From positions 3,720,001-3,784,000 of the forward strand of contig NC_009445.1 of assembly GCF_000026145.1 (NCBI RefSeq): 64,000 nt of DNA, written 5' to 3'. Both the position numbers and the translations under genes were made by a program. Position 1 is the stretch's first letter. Each line of letters opens with the position of its first letter. The notes beneath the pieces were generated by a model. The model searched no databases and was not told the origin of the DNA. It worked only from the letters and a program-made list of their open reading frames with translations. The DNA is from Bradyrhizobium sp. ORS 278. GTDB taxonomy: Bacteria; Pseudomonadota; Alphaproteobacteria; Rhizobiales; Xanthobacteraceae. Positions 27,154-36,841 of this stretch are shown one piece after another.

Positions 27154-29229
27154 CTAGACGTCGAGCAACTCGTCGCTGGCGAATTCCGCCTTTTCCGAGA
27201 TGAAGGCGAAACGCGCCTCGGCCTTGGTGCCCATCAGCCGCTCGACCGAGTCGGCGGTGCCATCGCGATCGTCGGCCAGCAGCATCACCCGGAGCAGGGT
27301 CCGCTTGGCCGGATCCATGGTGGTCTCCTTGAGCTGCGCCGGCATCATCTCGCCCAGGCCTTTGAAGCGGCCGATCTCGACCTTGGCATTGGCGTTGAAC
27401 TCGCGCCTCAAAAGCTCATCCCTGTGGGCGTCGTCGCGGGCGTAGAACGTCTTGCTGCCATGGGTGAGCCGGTACAGCGGCGGCACCGCCAGATAGAGGT
27501 GCCCCTCGTCGATCAGCCGCGGCATCTGCCGGTAGAAGAAGGTGATCAGCAGCGAGGCGATGTGGGCGCCGTCGACGTCGGCGTCGGTCATGATGATGAT
27601 GCGCTGGTAGCGCAGATCCTCTTCGCGGTACGACGTTCCGGTCCCGGCGCCGATCGCCATCACGAGGTCGGCGAGCTGGGCGTTGGCGGTCAGCTTGTCC
27701 TTGCCGGCGGAGGCGACGTTGAGGATCTTGCCGCGCAGCGGCAGCACCGCCTGCTTCTTGCGGTCGCGCGCCTGCTTGGCGCTGCCGCCGGCCGAATCGC
27801 CCTCGACGATGAACAGCTCGGAGCCTTCCGTCCCGGCGTCGGTGCAGTCGGCGAGTTTGCCGGGCAGGCGCAGCTTCTTGGTCGCGGTCTTGCGCGCCGT
27901 CTCCTTCTCCTGGCGGCGGCGGATGCGCTCCTCGGCGCGCTCGACGACGAAGTCGAGCAGCCTGTTCGCCTGCACCGGATTGCCCGACAGCCAGTGGTCG
28001 AACGGGTCCTTGACGGCCTGCTCGACGATGCGCTGCGCCTCGGCGGTCGCGAGTCGGTCCTTGGTCTGGCCCTGGAATTCCGGCTCGCGCACGAACACCG
28101 AGAGCATGATGGCGGCGCCCGCCATGATGTCCTCGGAGGTGATGTTGGCCGAGCGCTTGCCCTGGCCGACGCGCTCGGCATGGTCCTTCAGGCCGCGAAG
28201 GAGTGCGCTGCGGATGCCCGATTCGTGCGTGCCGCCGTCGGGCGTCGGGATGGTGTTGCAGTAGGACGACAAGAAGCCGTCGGCATCGGCCGTCCAGGCG
28301 ACCGCCCATTCGCAGCCGCCATGGCCGCCGGTGCGGCCGGACTTGCCGGCGAAGATGTCCGGATGGACCAGCGTGTCGGCATGGATCGCTGCGGCCAGAT
28401 AGTCCTTCAGGCCGCCCGGGAAGTGGAACGTCGCCTCGGGCTGGACGTCCTCGATGCCCTTGAGCAGCGACGGATCGCACTTCCAGCGGATCTCGACGCC
28501 GCCGAACAGATAGGCCTTGGAGCGGGCCATCTTGAACAGGCGCTGCGGCTTGAATGTCGCCTTGGCGCCGAAGATGGTCGGGTCGGGCTGGAAGCGCACC
28601 TTGGTGCCGCGGCGGTTGGGGGCCTTGCCGACCTCCTCGAGCTTGCCCTTGGGATGGCCGCGCTCGAAGATCATGCGGTAGAGCTTCTGGTTGCGCGCGA
28701 CCTCGACCTCGAGCCGGGTCGACAGCGCGTTCACCACGGAGATGCCGACGCCGTGCAAGCCGCCCGAGGTCTCGTAGACCTTGGAGTCGAACTTGCCGCC
28801 TGCATGCAGCGTGCACATGATGATCTCGAGCGCCGACTTCTTCGGAAACTTCGGATGCGGATCAATCGGAATGCCGCGGCCGTTGTCGGTCACGGTCAGG
28901 AAGCCCTGGGCGTCGAGTTCGACCTCGATGAAGGTGGCGTGGCCGGCCAGCGCCTCGTCCATCGAGTTGTCGATGACCTCTGCGAAGAGGTGGTGCAGCG
29001 CCTTCTCGTCGGTGCCGCCGATATACATGCCGGGGCGGCGGCGCACCGGCTCCAGGCCCTCGAGCACCTCGATGTCGCGGGCGGTATATTCGCCCTCGGA
29101 TCCGGCCGCGCGTGCGGCTGGCTTGGCTTGATGCTTGGTCTGGGCCTTGCCCTTGGCGGCGAACGCCGCCAGCGGGTCGGCGACCCCCTTGGCCTTGGCT
29201 TTTGCAGCTGATTTCAACGGCTTACCCAT
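27154..29229 (-). CDS. parE: DNA topoisomerase IV subunit B
   Basis: ParE is the ATPase subunit of topoisomerase IV, which decatenates daughter chromosomes. The 691-residue product has a Lys/Ala-rich N-terminal extension (about 1-40), then the GHKL ATPase with RRRPGMYIGGTD, EVIDNSMDEAL, DNGRGIP and GGLHGVGISVVNAL. The TOPRIM part has FIVEGDSAGGSA and IIMTDADVDGAHI. The C-terminus ends with GLGEMMPAQLKETTMDP, as in ParE. I start at the ATG at 29229; an upstream in-frame start adds an unlike sequence. A terminator follows. Confidence 0.95.
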   Translation of the reverse strand: MGKPLKSAAKAKAKGVADPLAAFAAKGKAQTKHQAKPAARAAGSEGEYTARDIEVLEGLEPVRRRPGMYIGGTDEKALHHLFAEVIDNSMDEALAGHATFIEVELDAQGFLTVTDNGRGIPIDPHPKFPKKSALEIIMCTLHAGGKFDSKVYETSGGLHGVGISVVNALSTRLEVEVARNQKLYRMIFERGHPKGKLEEVGKAPNRRGTKVRFQPDPTIFGAKATFKPQRLFKMARSKAYLFGGVEIRWKCDPSLLKGIEDVQPEATFHFPGGLKDYLAAAIHADTLVHPDIFAGKSGRTGGHGGCEWAVAWTADADGFLSSYCNTIPTPDGGTHESGIRSALLRGLKDHAERVGQGKRSANITSEDIMAGAAIMLSVFVREPEFQGQTKDRLATAEAQRIVEQAVKDPFDHWLSGNPVQANRLLDFVVERAEERIRRRQEKETARKTATKKLRLPGKLADCTDAGTEGSELFIVEGDSAGGSAKQARDRKKQAVLPLRGKILNVASAGKDKLTANAQLADLVMAIGAGTGTSYREEDLRYQRIIIMTDADVDGAHIASLLITFFYRQMPRLIDEGHLYLAVPPLYRLTHGSKTFYARDDAHRDELLRREFNANAKVEIGRFKGLGEMMPAQLKETTMDPAKRTLLRVMLLADDRDGTADSVERLMGTKAEARFAFISEKAEFASDELLDV

Positions 29230-29500
29230 AGAATCTTGATGTTGCGCTGGCGCAAGATGGAACGAATCGTTGCGCCTGACTATGCCATGCCCCGGCATAA
29301 AACAATGACCTGGGAACGCGGACCATCGCAGGGACTGGCTGCCGTTCGGCGGTTCCTTGCGCTGAACCGGCCGCGTTCACGCGCCGCAGCCGGTTGTTGT
29401 GACTTGAAGTTGCCCGGCTCCGTGGCGTACCAGTCTGCGGTAGGGAACCGCGAAAGGCTTCAAGCACTTACAGCCGGGTCGCAGGAAAGGCGTCGAGCAG

Positions 29501-30031
29501 ATGGAAGAGTTTGGCCGCGCGGTAGCCGAGTTCGTGCGCGACCATCAGGCCTGGGCTGCCCCGATCGTCCTGCTGCTGGCCTTCGGCGAGTCGCTGGCCT
29601 TCATCTCGCTGCTGATTCCGGCCTGGGGCGCGCTGGTCGCGATCGGCGCCCTGATTGGCGCCACCGGCATCAGCTTCTGGCCGGTCTGGCTGGCCGGTGG
29701 TCTCGGCGCGGCGCTGGGCGATTGGGTCTCCTATTGGTTCGGCTATCGCTACAAGGACCGCGTCGCCAGGATGTGGCCGCTGTCGCGCTACCCGGAGCTG
29801 CTGCCCCGCGGCGAGGCGTTCGTGCGCGACTGGGGCGTGCCGAGCATTTTCATCGGCCGGTTCTTCGGGCCGCTGCGCGCCTCGGTGCCGCTGGCGGCCG
29901 GCATCTTCGAGATGCCCTATGTGATGTTTCAGGTCGCCAATTTCGTGTCCGCGCTGGTCTGGTCGGCCGCGCTGCTGCTGTTCGGCGACGTGATCGGCCG
30001 CATCATGGAATGGCTGTGGCGCAGCGTGTGA
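29501..30031 (+). CDS. DedA/SNARE-associated family membrane protein
   Basis: The 176-residue product has several hydrophobic segments. The DedA core is visible as ESLAFISLLIPAWG, a re-entrant GxxxGD segment (LGAALGDWVSYWFGYRYK), and FIGRFFGPLRASVPLAAG. Members help maintain the membrane potential and translocate undecaprenyl phosphate or phospholipid across the inner membrane. The specific function here is inferred. GCAGGAAAGG precedes the ATG. Confidence 0.9.
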   Translation: MEEFGRAVAEFVRDHQAWAAPIVLLLAFGESLAFISLLIPAWGALVAIGALIGATGISFWPVWLAGGLGAALGDWVSYWFGYRYKDRVARMWPLSRYPELLPRGEAFVRDWGVPSIFIGRFFGPLRASVPLAAGIFEMPYVMFQVANFVSALVWSAALLLFGDVIGRIMEWLWRSV

Positions 30032-30052
30032 CGTGCGCCAGCCGCCTGCGAC

Positions 30053-30081
30053 CTTGACGCAGGAACCCCACGGCCTTATAC
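30053..30081 (+). promoter_or_regulatory. candidate promoter upstream of the PaiB-like gene
   Basis: CTTGAC at 30053-30058 and TTATAC at 30076-30081 are separated by exactly 17 bases, close to the alphaproteobacterial housekeeping consensus. The expected start of transcription is at about 30088-30092, which coincides with a short ORF start at 30092. Confidence 0.5.
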
Positions 30082-30264
30082 GCCTGCGCCCATGATCCAC
30101 GCAGCGACCAATATGATCGCCGGAATGCGCCGTCGTACCCCCGCGGTACGGGCGATGATCTGCGTTTGAGGTCACAGCCCTTGCCGCCGGATCCGGTCCC
30201 GCGGCAAATCCTCTTCTTGCAGCGCGATTGATCAGGCGGCTCCTTCGTCCAGCAGGAGTTTGCG

Positions 30265-30915
30265 ATGTACACGCCACCGCCTTTCAAGCCCGACCGCGCC
30301 GCGAGCCTCGGCTTCGCGGACGCGCGCGGCTTCGGCACGGTCTGCGCGTGGGACGGCACCAAGCCGATCGCATCGTCGCTGCCGTTCCATCTGGGCGCGC
30401 TGGCCGACGGCACGCCGCAGGCGTTCTTCCATGTCGCCCGCAACAATCCGCTGGCGAGGCTCGCCGACGGCGCGACGCCATGGCTGCTCGCGGTCAACGG
30501 TGCCGACGCCTACGTATCGGCCGACTGGTACGTCTCACCCGAGCAGGTGCCGACCTGGCTGTATCAGGCGGTGCACCTGACCGGCCCGGCTCGGCTGTTG
30601 TCGGACGCCGAGCTGGCGGCGCAGGCCGACGCGCTCAGCGCCAAGTTCGAGCAATGGCTGTTGCCGAAGCCGCCTTGGACCTCGGACAAGATGACCACGG
30701 GCCGGCTCGAGGCGATGCGCAAGGCGATCGTCGGCATCGTCATGACGATCGATGCGGTCGAGGGCAGCTTCAAGCTCAACCAGCACAAGTCCGAAGCCGA
30801 CTATGCGGCCGTGGCCACCCGGCTCGGCGAGCAGGCCGACATCGGTGCGCAACAGATTTCCTCTCTCATGCGGCAGGCGCGGCCCGAGGCCTTTGCCGGC
30901 GAACCCCAGACCTGA
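30265..30915 (+). CDS. FMN-binding PaiB-family protein
   Basis: The 216-residue product begins [19 protein letters not shown] and has ASSLPFHL and [10 protein letters not shown]. This is the PaiB fold, a split-barrel FMN-binding family annotated as negative transcriptional regulators in Bacillus. A helical ending follows ([19 protein letters not shown]), also typical. Real regulatory activity here is unproven. It sits 11 bases before argC, so the two may be cotranscribed. Confidence 0.88.
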   Translation: MYTPPPFKPDRAASLGFADARGFGTVCAWDGTKPIASSLPFHLGALADGTPQAFFHVARNNPLARLADGATPWLLAVNGADAYVSADWYVSPEQVPTWLYQAVHLTGPARLLSDAELAAQADALSAKFEQWLLPKPPWTSDKMTTGRLEAMRKAIVGIVMTIDAVEGSFKLNQHKSEADYAAVATRLGEQADIGAQQISSLMRQARPEAFAGEPQT

Positions 30916-30926
30916 AGGAGCGTGTG

Positions 30927-31916
30927 ATGTCCGTGATCGATAGCAACCCGCCGAAGGCACAGACCGCCACCGGCACCGCTGCCCGCTCCGTCTTCGTCGA
31001 CGGGGGCTCAGGGACGACGGGTCTCGGGATCGCCGAGCGGCTCGCGCATCAGAGCGACATCGTCGTGAAGACCATTGCTGACGACAAGCGCAAGGACCCG
31101 GCCGCCAAGCAAGAGCTGATGGCCGAGGTCGACCTCGTCATCCTCTGCCTGCCGGATGATGCGGCCAAGGAGACGGTCGCCCTGGTCGACAGCATGGGCG
31201 CGTCGGCGCCGAAGGTGCTGGATGCGTCGACCGCGTATCGCGTCGCGCCGGACTGGGCGTATGGTTTTCCCGAGCTTGCCGCCGACCAGGCCGACAAGAT
31301 CCGCAACGCGCGCAAGGTCTCCAACCCCGGCTGCTACCCGACCGGCGGTATCGCGCTGCTGCGGCCGCTGGTCGATGCGGGCCTCTTGCCGCAGGACTAT
31401 CCGATCATGGTGAACGCCGTCAGCGGCTATTCGGGCGGCGGCAAGACCATGATCGCGGCCTATGAGAACGGCACCGCGCCGCATTTCGAGCTCTATGGCC
31501 TCGGCTTGGAGCATAAGCACCTGCCGGAGCTGCAGCTCTATTCGAAGCTGACGCGGCGGCCGATCTTCATTCCCTCGGTCGGCAACTACCGCCAGGGCAT
31601 GCTGGTCTCGGTGCCGCTGCAACTCGAGACGCTGCCGGGCAAGCCGTCGGGAGCGGACCTGCATGCCGCCCTGGCGAAGCACTATGACGGCAGCAAATGC
31701 GTTTCGGTGATGCCGCTCGAGAGCGCGGCCAACACGAGCGGCAAGCTCGAGCCCGAAGGGCTCAACGAGACCAACCAGCTCGAGCTCTATGTCTTCGCCA
31801 GCGAGAAGCATCATCAGGCGGTGCTGGTGGCGCGGCTCGACAATCTCGGGAAGGGCGCCTCGGGTGCGGCCGTTCAGAACATGCGGCTGATGCTGGGTCT
31901 GCCCGATCTCGCCTGA
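30927..31916 (+). CDS. argC: N-acetyl-gamma-glutamyl-phosphate reductase
   Basis: ArgC reduces N-acetylglutamyl-phosphate to the semialdehyde in arginine synthesis. The 329-residue product has the NAD(P) motif [12 protein letters not shown], the catalytic cysteine in [14 protein letters not shown] near residue 137, and GYSGGGK. It matches the short type-2 ArgC subclass. The ATG at 30927 has GAAGGAG at 30913-30919. It is not next to other arg genes in this window. Confidence 0.94.
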   Translation: MSVIDSNPPKAQTATGTAARSVFVDGGSGTTGLGIAERLAHQSDIVVKTIADDKRKDPAAKQELMAEVDLVILCLPDDAAKETVALVDSMGASAPKVLDASTAYRVAPDWAYGFPELAADQADKIRNARKVSNPGCYPTGGIALLRPLVDAGLLPQDYPIMVNAVSGYSGGGKTMIAAYENGTAPHFELYGLGLEHKHLPELQLYSKLTRRPIFIPSVGNYRQGMLVSVPLQLETLPGKPSGADLHAALAKHYDGSKCVSVMPLESAANTSGKLEPEGLNETNQLELYVFASEKHHQAVLVARLDNLGKGASGAAVQNMRLMLGLPDLA

Positions 31917-31992
31917 GATCGGACGGAATCATCCGGCCGGACTTCTGCCGGCCGCCGCAGGGATGCACGGCCAGACATCGATGGGTAGACAC

Positions 31993-33219
31993 ATGACCAC
32001 CTATGACCTCAACGATCTGCCCGTTACCATCAACGATGTGCGCGCCGCTGCTGACACGATCAGCGGCGCGGTGCTCACCACGGCCTGCAACCAGAGCCGG
32101 ACGCTCGGCGAGATCTGCGGCTGCAACATCTGGCTGAAGTTCGAGAACCTGCAGTTCACGTCCTCCTTCAAGGAGCGCGGCGCGCTCAACCGGTTGAATG
32201 CGCTGTCGTCAGAGCAGAGAGAGCGCGGCGTGATCGCGATGTCCGCCGGCAATCACGCGCAGGGCGTCGCCTACAACGCGCGTCGCCTCGGCATTCCCGC
32301 AACCATCGTGATGCCCGTGGGCACGCCGATGGTGAAGGTGGAGAACACCCGCCGGCACGGCGCCGAGGTCGTGATCTCCGGCGCCACGCTGGAGGAAGCA
32401 GGCACGTTCGCGCGGGAGCACGGCGCGGCCCGCGGCATGACCATGATCCATCCGTATGACGATCCGCTGATCATTGCCGGGCAGGGGACGGTCGCGCTGG
32501 AGATGCTGGCCGTCGTTCCCGAGCTCGACACGCTGGTGGTGCCGATCGGCGGCGGCGGGCTGATCTCGGGCATCGCGGTCGCGGCGCGCGCGCTCAAGCC
32601 ATCGATGCGGATCGTCGGCGTGCAGGCCGAGCTCTATCCCTCGATGTACAATGCCATCAGCGGGCGGTCACTGCCGATGCGCGGCGATACGCTGGCGGAG
32701 GGCATCGCGGTGAAATCGCCGGGCCGGATCACGACCGAGATCATCCGGCATCTCGTCGACGAGATCCTGCTCGTCACCGAGCCGCAGATCGAGCGTGCGC
32801 TGGCCACCTTGATCTCGATCGAGAAGACCGTGGTCGAAGGCGCCGGCGCCGTCGGCCTTGCCGCGGTTCTCGCGCATCAGGATCAATTTGCGGGCCGCAA
32901 TGTCGGTCTCGTGCTGTGTGGAGGCAATATCGACACCCGGCTGATCGCCTCGGTGCTGACGCGCGAACTCGCCCGCGAAGGCCGGCTGACCCAGCTGTCG
33001 ATCGATATCGTCGATCGTCCGGGACAGCTCGCCGCGGTGTCCGCGCTGCTGGCCGATGCCGGCGCCAACATTATCGAGGTCTCGCATCAGCGCACGTTTT
33101 CCGACTTGCCCGCCAAGGCGACCTTGCTGGAACTGGTGATCGAGACCCGCGACCAGGCGCATCTCAACGAGGTGATGGACAGGCTGGTCGCAGCCGATTT
33201 CAAGGCGCGCTGCACCTGA
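31993..33219 (+). CDS. threonine ammonia-lyase with ACT domain
   Basis: This 408-residue PLP enzyme deaminates threonine to 2-oxobutanoate. The PLP lysine lies in FTSSFKERGAL near residue 60. The phosphate-binding glycine loop is GGGGLISG near residue 190. The last ~85 residues form one ACT domain (LSIDIVDRPGQLAAVSALL). One ACT domain fits the shorter catabolic/biodegradative-like form, not the long two-ACT IlvA. It is followed after 38 bases by the RNA ligase gene. Confidence 0.92.
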   Translation: MTTYDLNDLPVTINDVRAAADTISGAVLTTACNQSRTLGEICGCNIWLKFENLQFTSSFKERGALNRLNALSSEQRERGVIAMSAGNHAQGVAYNARRLGIPATIVMPVGTPMVKVENTRRHGAEVVISGATLEEAGTFAREHGAARGMTMIHPYDDPLIIAGQGTVALEMLAVVPELDTLVVPIGGGGLISGIAVAARALKPSMRIVGVQAELYPSMYNAISGRSLPMRGDTLAEGIAVKSPGRITTEIIRHLVDEILLVTEPQIERALATLISIEKTVVEGAGAVGLAAVLAHQDQFAGRNVGLVLCGGNIDTRLIASVLTRELAREGRLTQLSIDIVDRPGQLAAVSALLADAGANIIEVSHQRTFSDLPAKATLLELVIETRDQAHLNEVMDRLVAADFKARCT

Positions 33220-33257
33220 GCGAGCCTCCCACTGCTACCGATTTTGGAACGTCATCG

Positions 33258-34385
33258 ATGTTCAAGACCATTCGACACATCTCCGACGTCGAGCCTGCGG
33301 TCGCGGGCAAGAAGGAGATCCGCTTCCTCTCCCAGCCCAACGGCATCACGGTCGGCTGCTATCTGTTCATGGACTCCAAGACCTTCGACTCGCCGGAGGC
33401 GCTGGAGTGCCGCGGCATCGCGTTCGATCGCGCCGGCCGCATCGTATCGCGGCCGCTGCACAAGTTCTTCAATGTCGGCGAGAAGGAATGGCTGGCGCCC
33501 GACCGGCTGCTGTCCCGCGACGACATCGTCGCGATCTATGACAAGCTCGACGGCAGCATGGTCGCGACCGCCTGGGTCGATGGTCAGCTGACATGGCGGT
33601 CGAAGAAGTCGTTCAACTCGGATGTGGTCCGTCTGGCAGCACAGCTGATGGAGCAACCAAAATACGTCCGCATCAACGCCTTCGCCAAGGAGGTCGCGAG
33701 CGCCGGCATGACCGCGATCTTCGAGCTGACCCATCCGGAGGCGCGGATCGTCGTCGCGCAGGAGCAACCCGAGCTGTGGTTGCTGCATGTGCGCGACAAC
33801 GTCACCGGCCGGTATGTCATGCTCGATGGGGATCACGCCATTCATGAGCTCATCGCCCGCCACAGCGTCCCGCTGGTGCATCGGTTCGACGGACTGTCGC
33901 TTGCGGCCGCTATCGACTCGCTGGCTGACATGGAGGGCAGGGAAGGCTATGTCATCCAGTTCGCCAGTGGCGAGATGGTCAAGATCAAGTGCCCCTGGTA
34001 CGTGCGCATCCATCGCAGCCTGTCGTTCCTGCGCGAGCGCGACATCGCCACGCTCGCGCTCAAAGAGGAGCTGGACGACGTCAAGGGTCACCTGGTCGAA
34101 GCCGGCATTGACCTTGCCGCGGTGAATGAGGTCGAGGCGCGACTCAAAGGCATGCTCTCCGCGTTCCTGGATGAGATCGAGGCGATCTATCAGCGCGACC
34201 GCGATCTCGACCGCAAGAGCTTTGCGATCGCCAACAAGGAGCATCCGCTGTTCGGCCTGGCGATGCAGCGCTATCTCGGCAAGGAAGTCACCTTGCTCGA
34301 GTGGTATGGACGCACGCGGCTGAAGGACGATTTCAGCCTGCGTCCTCTGGTCAATGACACGCTGATCGACGCTCTCGACGGCTGA
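33258..34385 (+). CDS. T4 RNA ligase 1 (Rnl1/RnlA)-family RNA ligase
   Basis: The 375-residue product is close to the 374 residues of T4 Rnl1. The motifs stand in order: a conserved LECRGIAFDRAGRIVSRPLHKFFN; nucleotidyl-transferase motif I YDKLDGSM with candidate AMP-lysine K96; WRSKKSFNSD; motif III TAIFELTHPEARIV; LLHVRDNVTGRYV; motif IV EGYVIQF; motif V VKIKCPWYVRIH. A helical C-terminal domain follows. Such ligases join a 5'-phosphate to a 3'-OH RNA end using ATP; T4 Rnl1 repairs cleaved tRNA-Lys. No phage genes or kinase/phosphatase partner lie nearby. Family assignment is firm; the natural substrate is unknown. Confidence 0.93.
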   Translation: MFKTIRHISDVEPAVAGKKEIRFLSQPNGITVGCYLFMDSKTFDSPEALECRGIAFDRAGRIVSRPLHKFFNVGEKEWLAPDRLLSRDDIVAIYDKLDGSMVATAWVDGQLTWRSKKSFNSDVVRLAAQLMEQPKYVRINAFAKEVASAGMTAIFELTHPEARIVVAQEQPELWLLHVRDNVTGRYVMLDGDHAIHELIARHSVPLVHRFDGLSLAAAIDSLADMEGREGYVIQFASGEMVKIKCPWYVRIHRSLSFLRERDIATLALKEELDDVKGHLVEAGIDLAAVNEVEARLKGMLSAFLDEIEAIYQRDRDLDRKSFAIANKEHPLFGLAMQRYLGKEVTLLEWYGRTRLKDDFSLRPLVNDTLIDALDG

Positions 34386-34582
34386 CGTCGCTCCGCGGTG
34401 TCGCAGCACGCGTTCGCCCAGCGGTGCTCGCCTCGTCGCCCGGCGGCGTCCCGCTTCCCTTTTTTGTTCCGAATAAGCTTGCACAGGACACCGGAGGGAA
34501 CCCGCGCGTGCGCAGCGCAGCATCTTTGCTGCACGCGCGAAGCTCTCTTGTGAGGTTTTCAGGTCAGATTTTTAGTTGCGCA

Positions 34583-34597
34583 CCTCAATTTTTGAGG
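34583..34597 (+). promoter_or_regulatory. short palindrome upstream of the ABC transporter operon
   Basis: CCTCAA (34583-34588), three bases, then TTGAGG (34592-34597), a perfect 6-base inverted repeat 42 bases before the operon start. It could be an operator for the operon's own LacI-type regulator, though it lacks the central CG usual for that family. Confidence 0.3.
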
Positions 34598-34638
34598 ACA
34601 GGATTGCTTCAACAAAAAAGACGGTTGGGAGGATTCTG

Positions 34639-35898
34639 ATGAGACTGCTTGCGAAGCTTGGCCTCGCCGCGGCTGCATGCCTTGTTGGGGCGAGCGCCGT
34701 TCTAGCCGACACCACCGTCAAATGGCTGCACATCGAGGTCAACCCGGCCCAGGTGAAGATCTGGGAGGAGGTGGCGCGCGCTTATGAGGCGTCGCATCCG
34801 GGCACGAAGATCGAGATGCAGTTCCTGGAGAACGAGGCCTACAAGGCCAAGCTGCCGACCATCCTGCAATCGAAGGATCGCCCGAACATCATCTACAGCT
34901 GGGCCGGCGGCGTGCTGAAGGCGCAGATCGAGGCCGGCGTTCTCGAGGACATCACCGACCAGGTGAAGGGCTACAGCGACAGCATCACGCCGGCGGCGCT
35001 CGCCGCTTTCACCGACAAAGGCCGCGTCTACGGCCTGCCGATCGCACTCTCGCAGGTCGGCTTCGTCTGCAACAGGGAGCTGATGGCCAAGGCCAAGGTC
35101 GATCCTGCAGTCATCAAAACCTGGGATGATCTGCTGACCGCCGTCAAGACCTTGAAGGCTGCCGGCGTCACGCCGATCGTGGTGGGCGGCGCCGACAAAT
35201 GGCCGCTGCACTTCTACTGGACGCACCTCGCGGTGCGCCTCGGCGGCAAGCCGGCGTTCGAGGCGGCGCTCCGCGGCGAGAATGGCGGCTTCGCGGCCGA
35301 CACCTTCGTCAAATCCGGTGAGCTGTTCAAGCAATTGGTCGACCTCCAGCCGTTCCAGAACGGCTTCCTCGGCTTCAAGAACCCGCAGGCCGTCGGCTAT
35401 TTCGGTGACGGCAAGGCGGCCATGACGCTGGCGATCAGCTCGGTCTACAATCTGCAGCGGGCGCTCGCGGCCGACAAGGTGGGCTTGGGCGAGGACAAGA
35501 TCTGCTGGTTCGATTTCCCGACCGTCGCGGACGGCAAGGGCGCGCCGACGGACACGCTCGGCGGTATCACCGGCTGGCTCGTCACCAAGGGTTCGCCGAA
35601 GGAGGCGGTCGACTTCCTGAAATACTTCATCTCGAAGGATGTGCAGACGCGGCTTGCGGCGGGCAACTTCATTGTCCCGGTGGTGCAGGGCGCCGAAGCC
35701 GGCCTCACCAACTCCTTCATGAAGCAGATCGCGGCCAATCTGGCGAAGTCGAACTATCACCAGAACTTCTATGACCAGAGTCTGGGTCCGTCGGTCGGCC
35801 GCGTCGTCAATGACGTCAGCGCCGAGATTGCTGGCGGCAGCATGAGTCCGCAGGACGCCGCCAAGGCCATCGAAGCGGCGCGGAAACAGGGCAACTGA
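34639..35898 (+). CDS. sugar ABC transporter, substrate-binding protein (family 1)
   Basis: The 419-residue periplasmic protein has a signal peptide (to about residue 24, VLADTTVKW). The extracellular solute-binding family 1 pattern follows (EEVARAYEASHPGTKIEMQFLE, YGLPIALSQVGFVCNRELM). The ATG at 34639 has GGGAGGA 9 bases upstream. Family relatives bind di- or oligosaccharides; the ligand here is not proven. It is the first gene of a six-gene cluster. Confidence 0.92.
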   Translation: MRLLAKLGLAAAACLVGASAVLADTTVKWLHIEVNPAQVKIWEEVARAYEASHPGTKIEMQFLENEAYKAKLPTILQSKDRPNIIYSWAGGVLKAQIEAGVLEDITDQVKGYSDSITPAALAAFTDKGRVYGLPIALSQVGFVCNRELMAKAKVDPAVIKTWDDLLTAVKTLKAAGVTPIVVGGADKWPLHFYWTHLAVRLGGKPAFEAALRGENGGFAADTFVKSGELFKQLVDLQPFQNGFLGFKNPQAVGYFGDGKAAMTLAISSVYNLQRALAADKVGLGEDKICWFDFPTVADGKGAPTDTLGGITGWLVTKGSPKEAVDFLKYFISKDVQTRLAAGNFIVPVVQGAEAGLTNSFMKQIAANLAKSNYHQNFYDQSLGPSVGRVVNDVSAEIAGGSMSPQDAAKAIEAARKQGN

Positions 35899-35899
35899 C

Positions 35900-36841
35900 G
35901 TGGCGCGTCCGATCGCGAGTACCCCGGCCATGCAAGTTGCGCGGCCGAAGCTCGCCGCGCATGCCAGCCGCGGCCCGAGCTGGGATGGCCGATTTACGGT
36001 CATCGTCCTGTTCCTGCCGCCCGCGCTGCTGCTGTTCACGCTGTTCGTGGTGCTGCCGATAGGCGAGGCCGCCTGGTATTCCGGCTTCAACTGGAACGGG
36101 TTCGGCCGGCCGACGAACTGGATCGGATTCGACAACTATCGGTTCGTGCTGGAGACGCGCGCGTTCTGGCTCGCGCTGCGCAACAACGGCCTGATCATCG
36201 CGGTCTCGCTGTGCGTCCAGCTCCCGCTGGCGCTGACGCTGGCCCTGATGCTGGCGGAGCGGTTCCGCGGCGCGGTGGCGCTGCGCATGCTGTTCTTCAT
36301 GCCCTACATCCTCGCGGAAATCGCGACCGGACTGATCTTCAGCTTCGTCTATGACGGCGACTACGGGCTCGTCGCCTCGATCTGGCGCAGCTTCGGCGCC
36401 GAGCCGCCGCACCTGCTCGCTTCGACCGACACCGCGATGCTGGCGGTCTTGATCGTGATCGTCTGGAAGTATTTCGGCTTCCACATGATGCTGTTCATCG
36501 CGGCGCTGCAGAGCATCGACAGGAGCCTGATCGAGGCCGCCCGGATCGACGGAGCGACGCGGACGCAGAGCCTGCGCCACGTGGTCATTCCCTTGCTCCA
36601 TCCCACGATCCGGCTGTCCGTTTTCTTTGCCATCATCGGCTCGCTGCAGCTGTTCGATCTCGTCATGCCGCTGACCCGCGGCGGCCCGGCCGATTCCTCG
36701 AACACGATGGTCAGCTTCCTCTACAACAACGGCATCTCCCGCATGCGCGTGGGCTACGGCAGCGCCATCGGCGTCATCCTGTTCGTGATCTGCGTGACCT
36801 TTGCCTTCACCTACAAGCGATGGTTCATGCGCGATGAATAG
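35900..36841 (+). CDS. sugar ABC transporter permease 1
   Basis: The 313-residue inner-membrane permease has six hydrophobic segments. The EAA loop that docks the ATPase is EAARIDGATRTQSLRHVVIP. It starts with GTG one base after the preceding stop and overlaps the next gene, so translation is coupled. It forms the channel with the next permease. Confidence 0.92.
   Translation: MARPIASTPAMQVARPKLAAHASRGPSWDGRFTVIVLFLPPALLLFTLFVVLPIGEAAWYSGFNWNGFGRPTNWIGFDNYRFVLETRAFWLALRNNGLIIAVSLCVQLPLALTLALMLAERFRGAVALRMLFFMPYILAEIATGLIFSFVYDGDYGLVASIWRSFGAEPPHLLASTDTAMLAVLIVIVWKYFGFHMMLFIAALQSIDRSLIEAARIDGATRTQSLRHVVIPLLHPTIRLSVFFAIIGSLQLFDLVMPLTRGGPADSSNTMVSFLYNNGISRMRVGYGSAIGVILFVICVTFAFTYKRWFMRDE

Noticed and set aside
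27016..29211. A 730-codon plus-strand open frame opposite parE.
   Set aside because: It mirrors parE codon bias, has no ribosome-binding site, and its translation looks unnatural. parE is certain.
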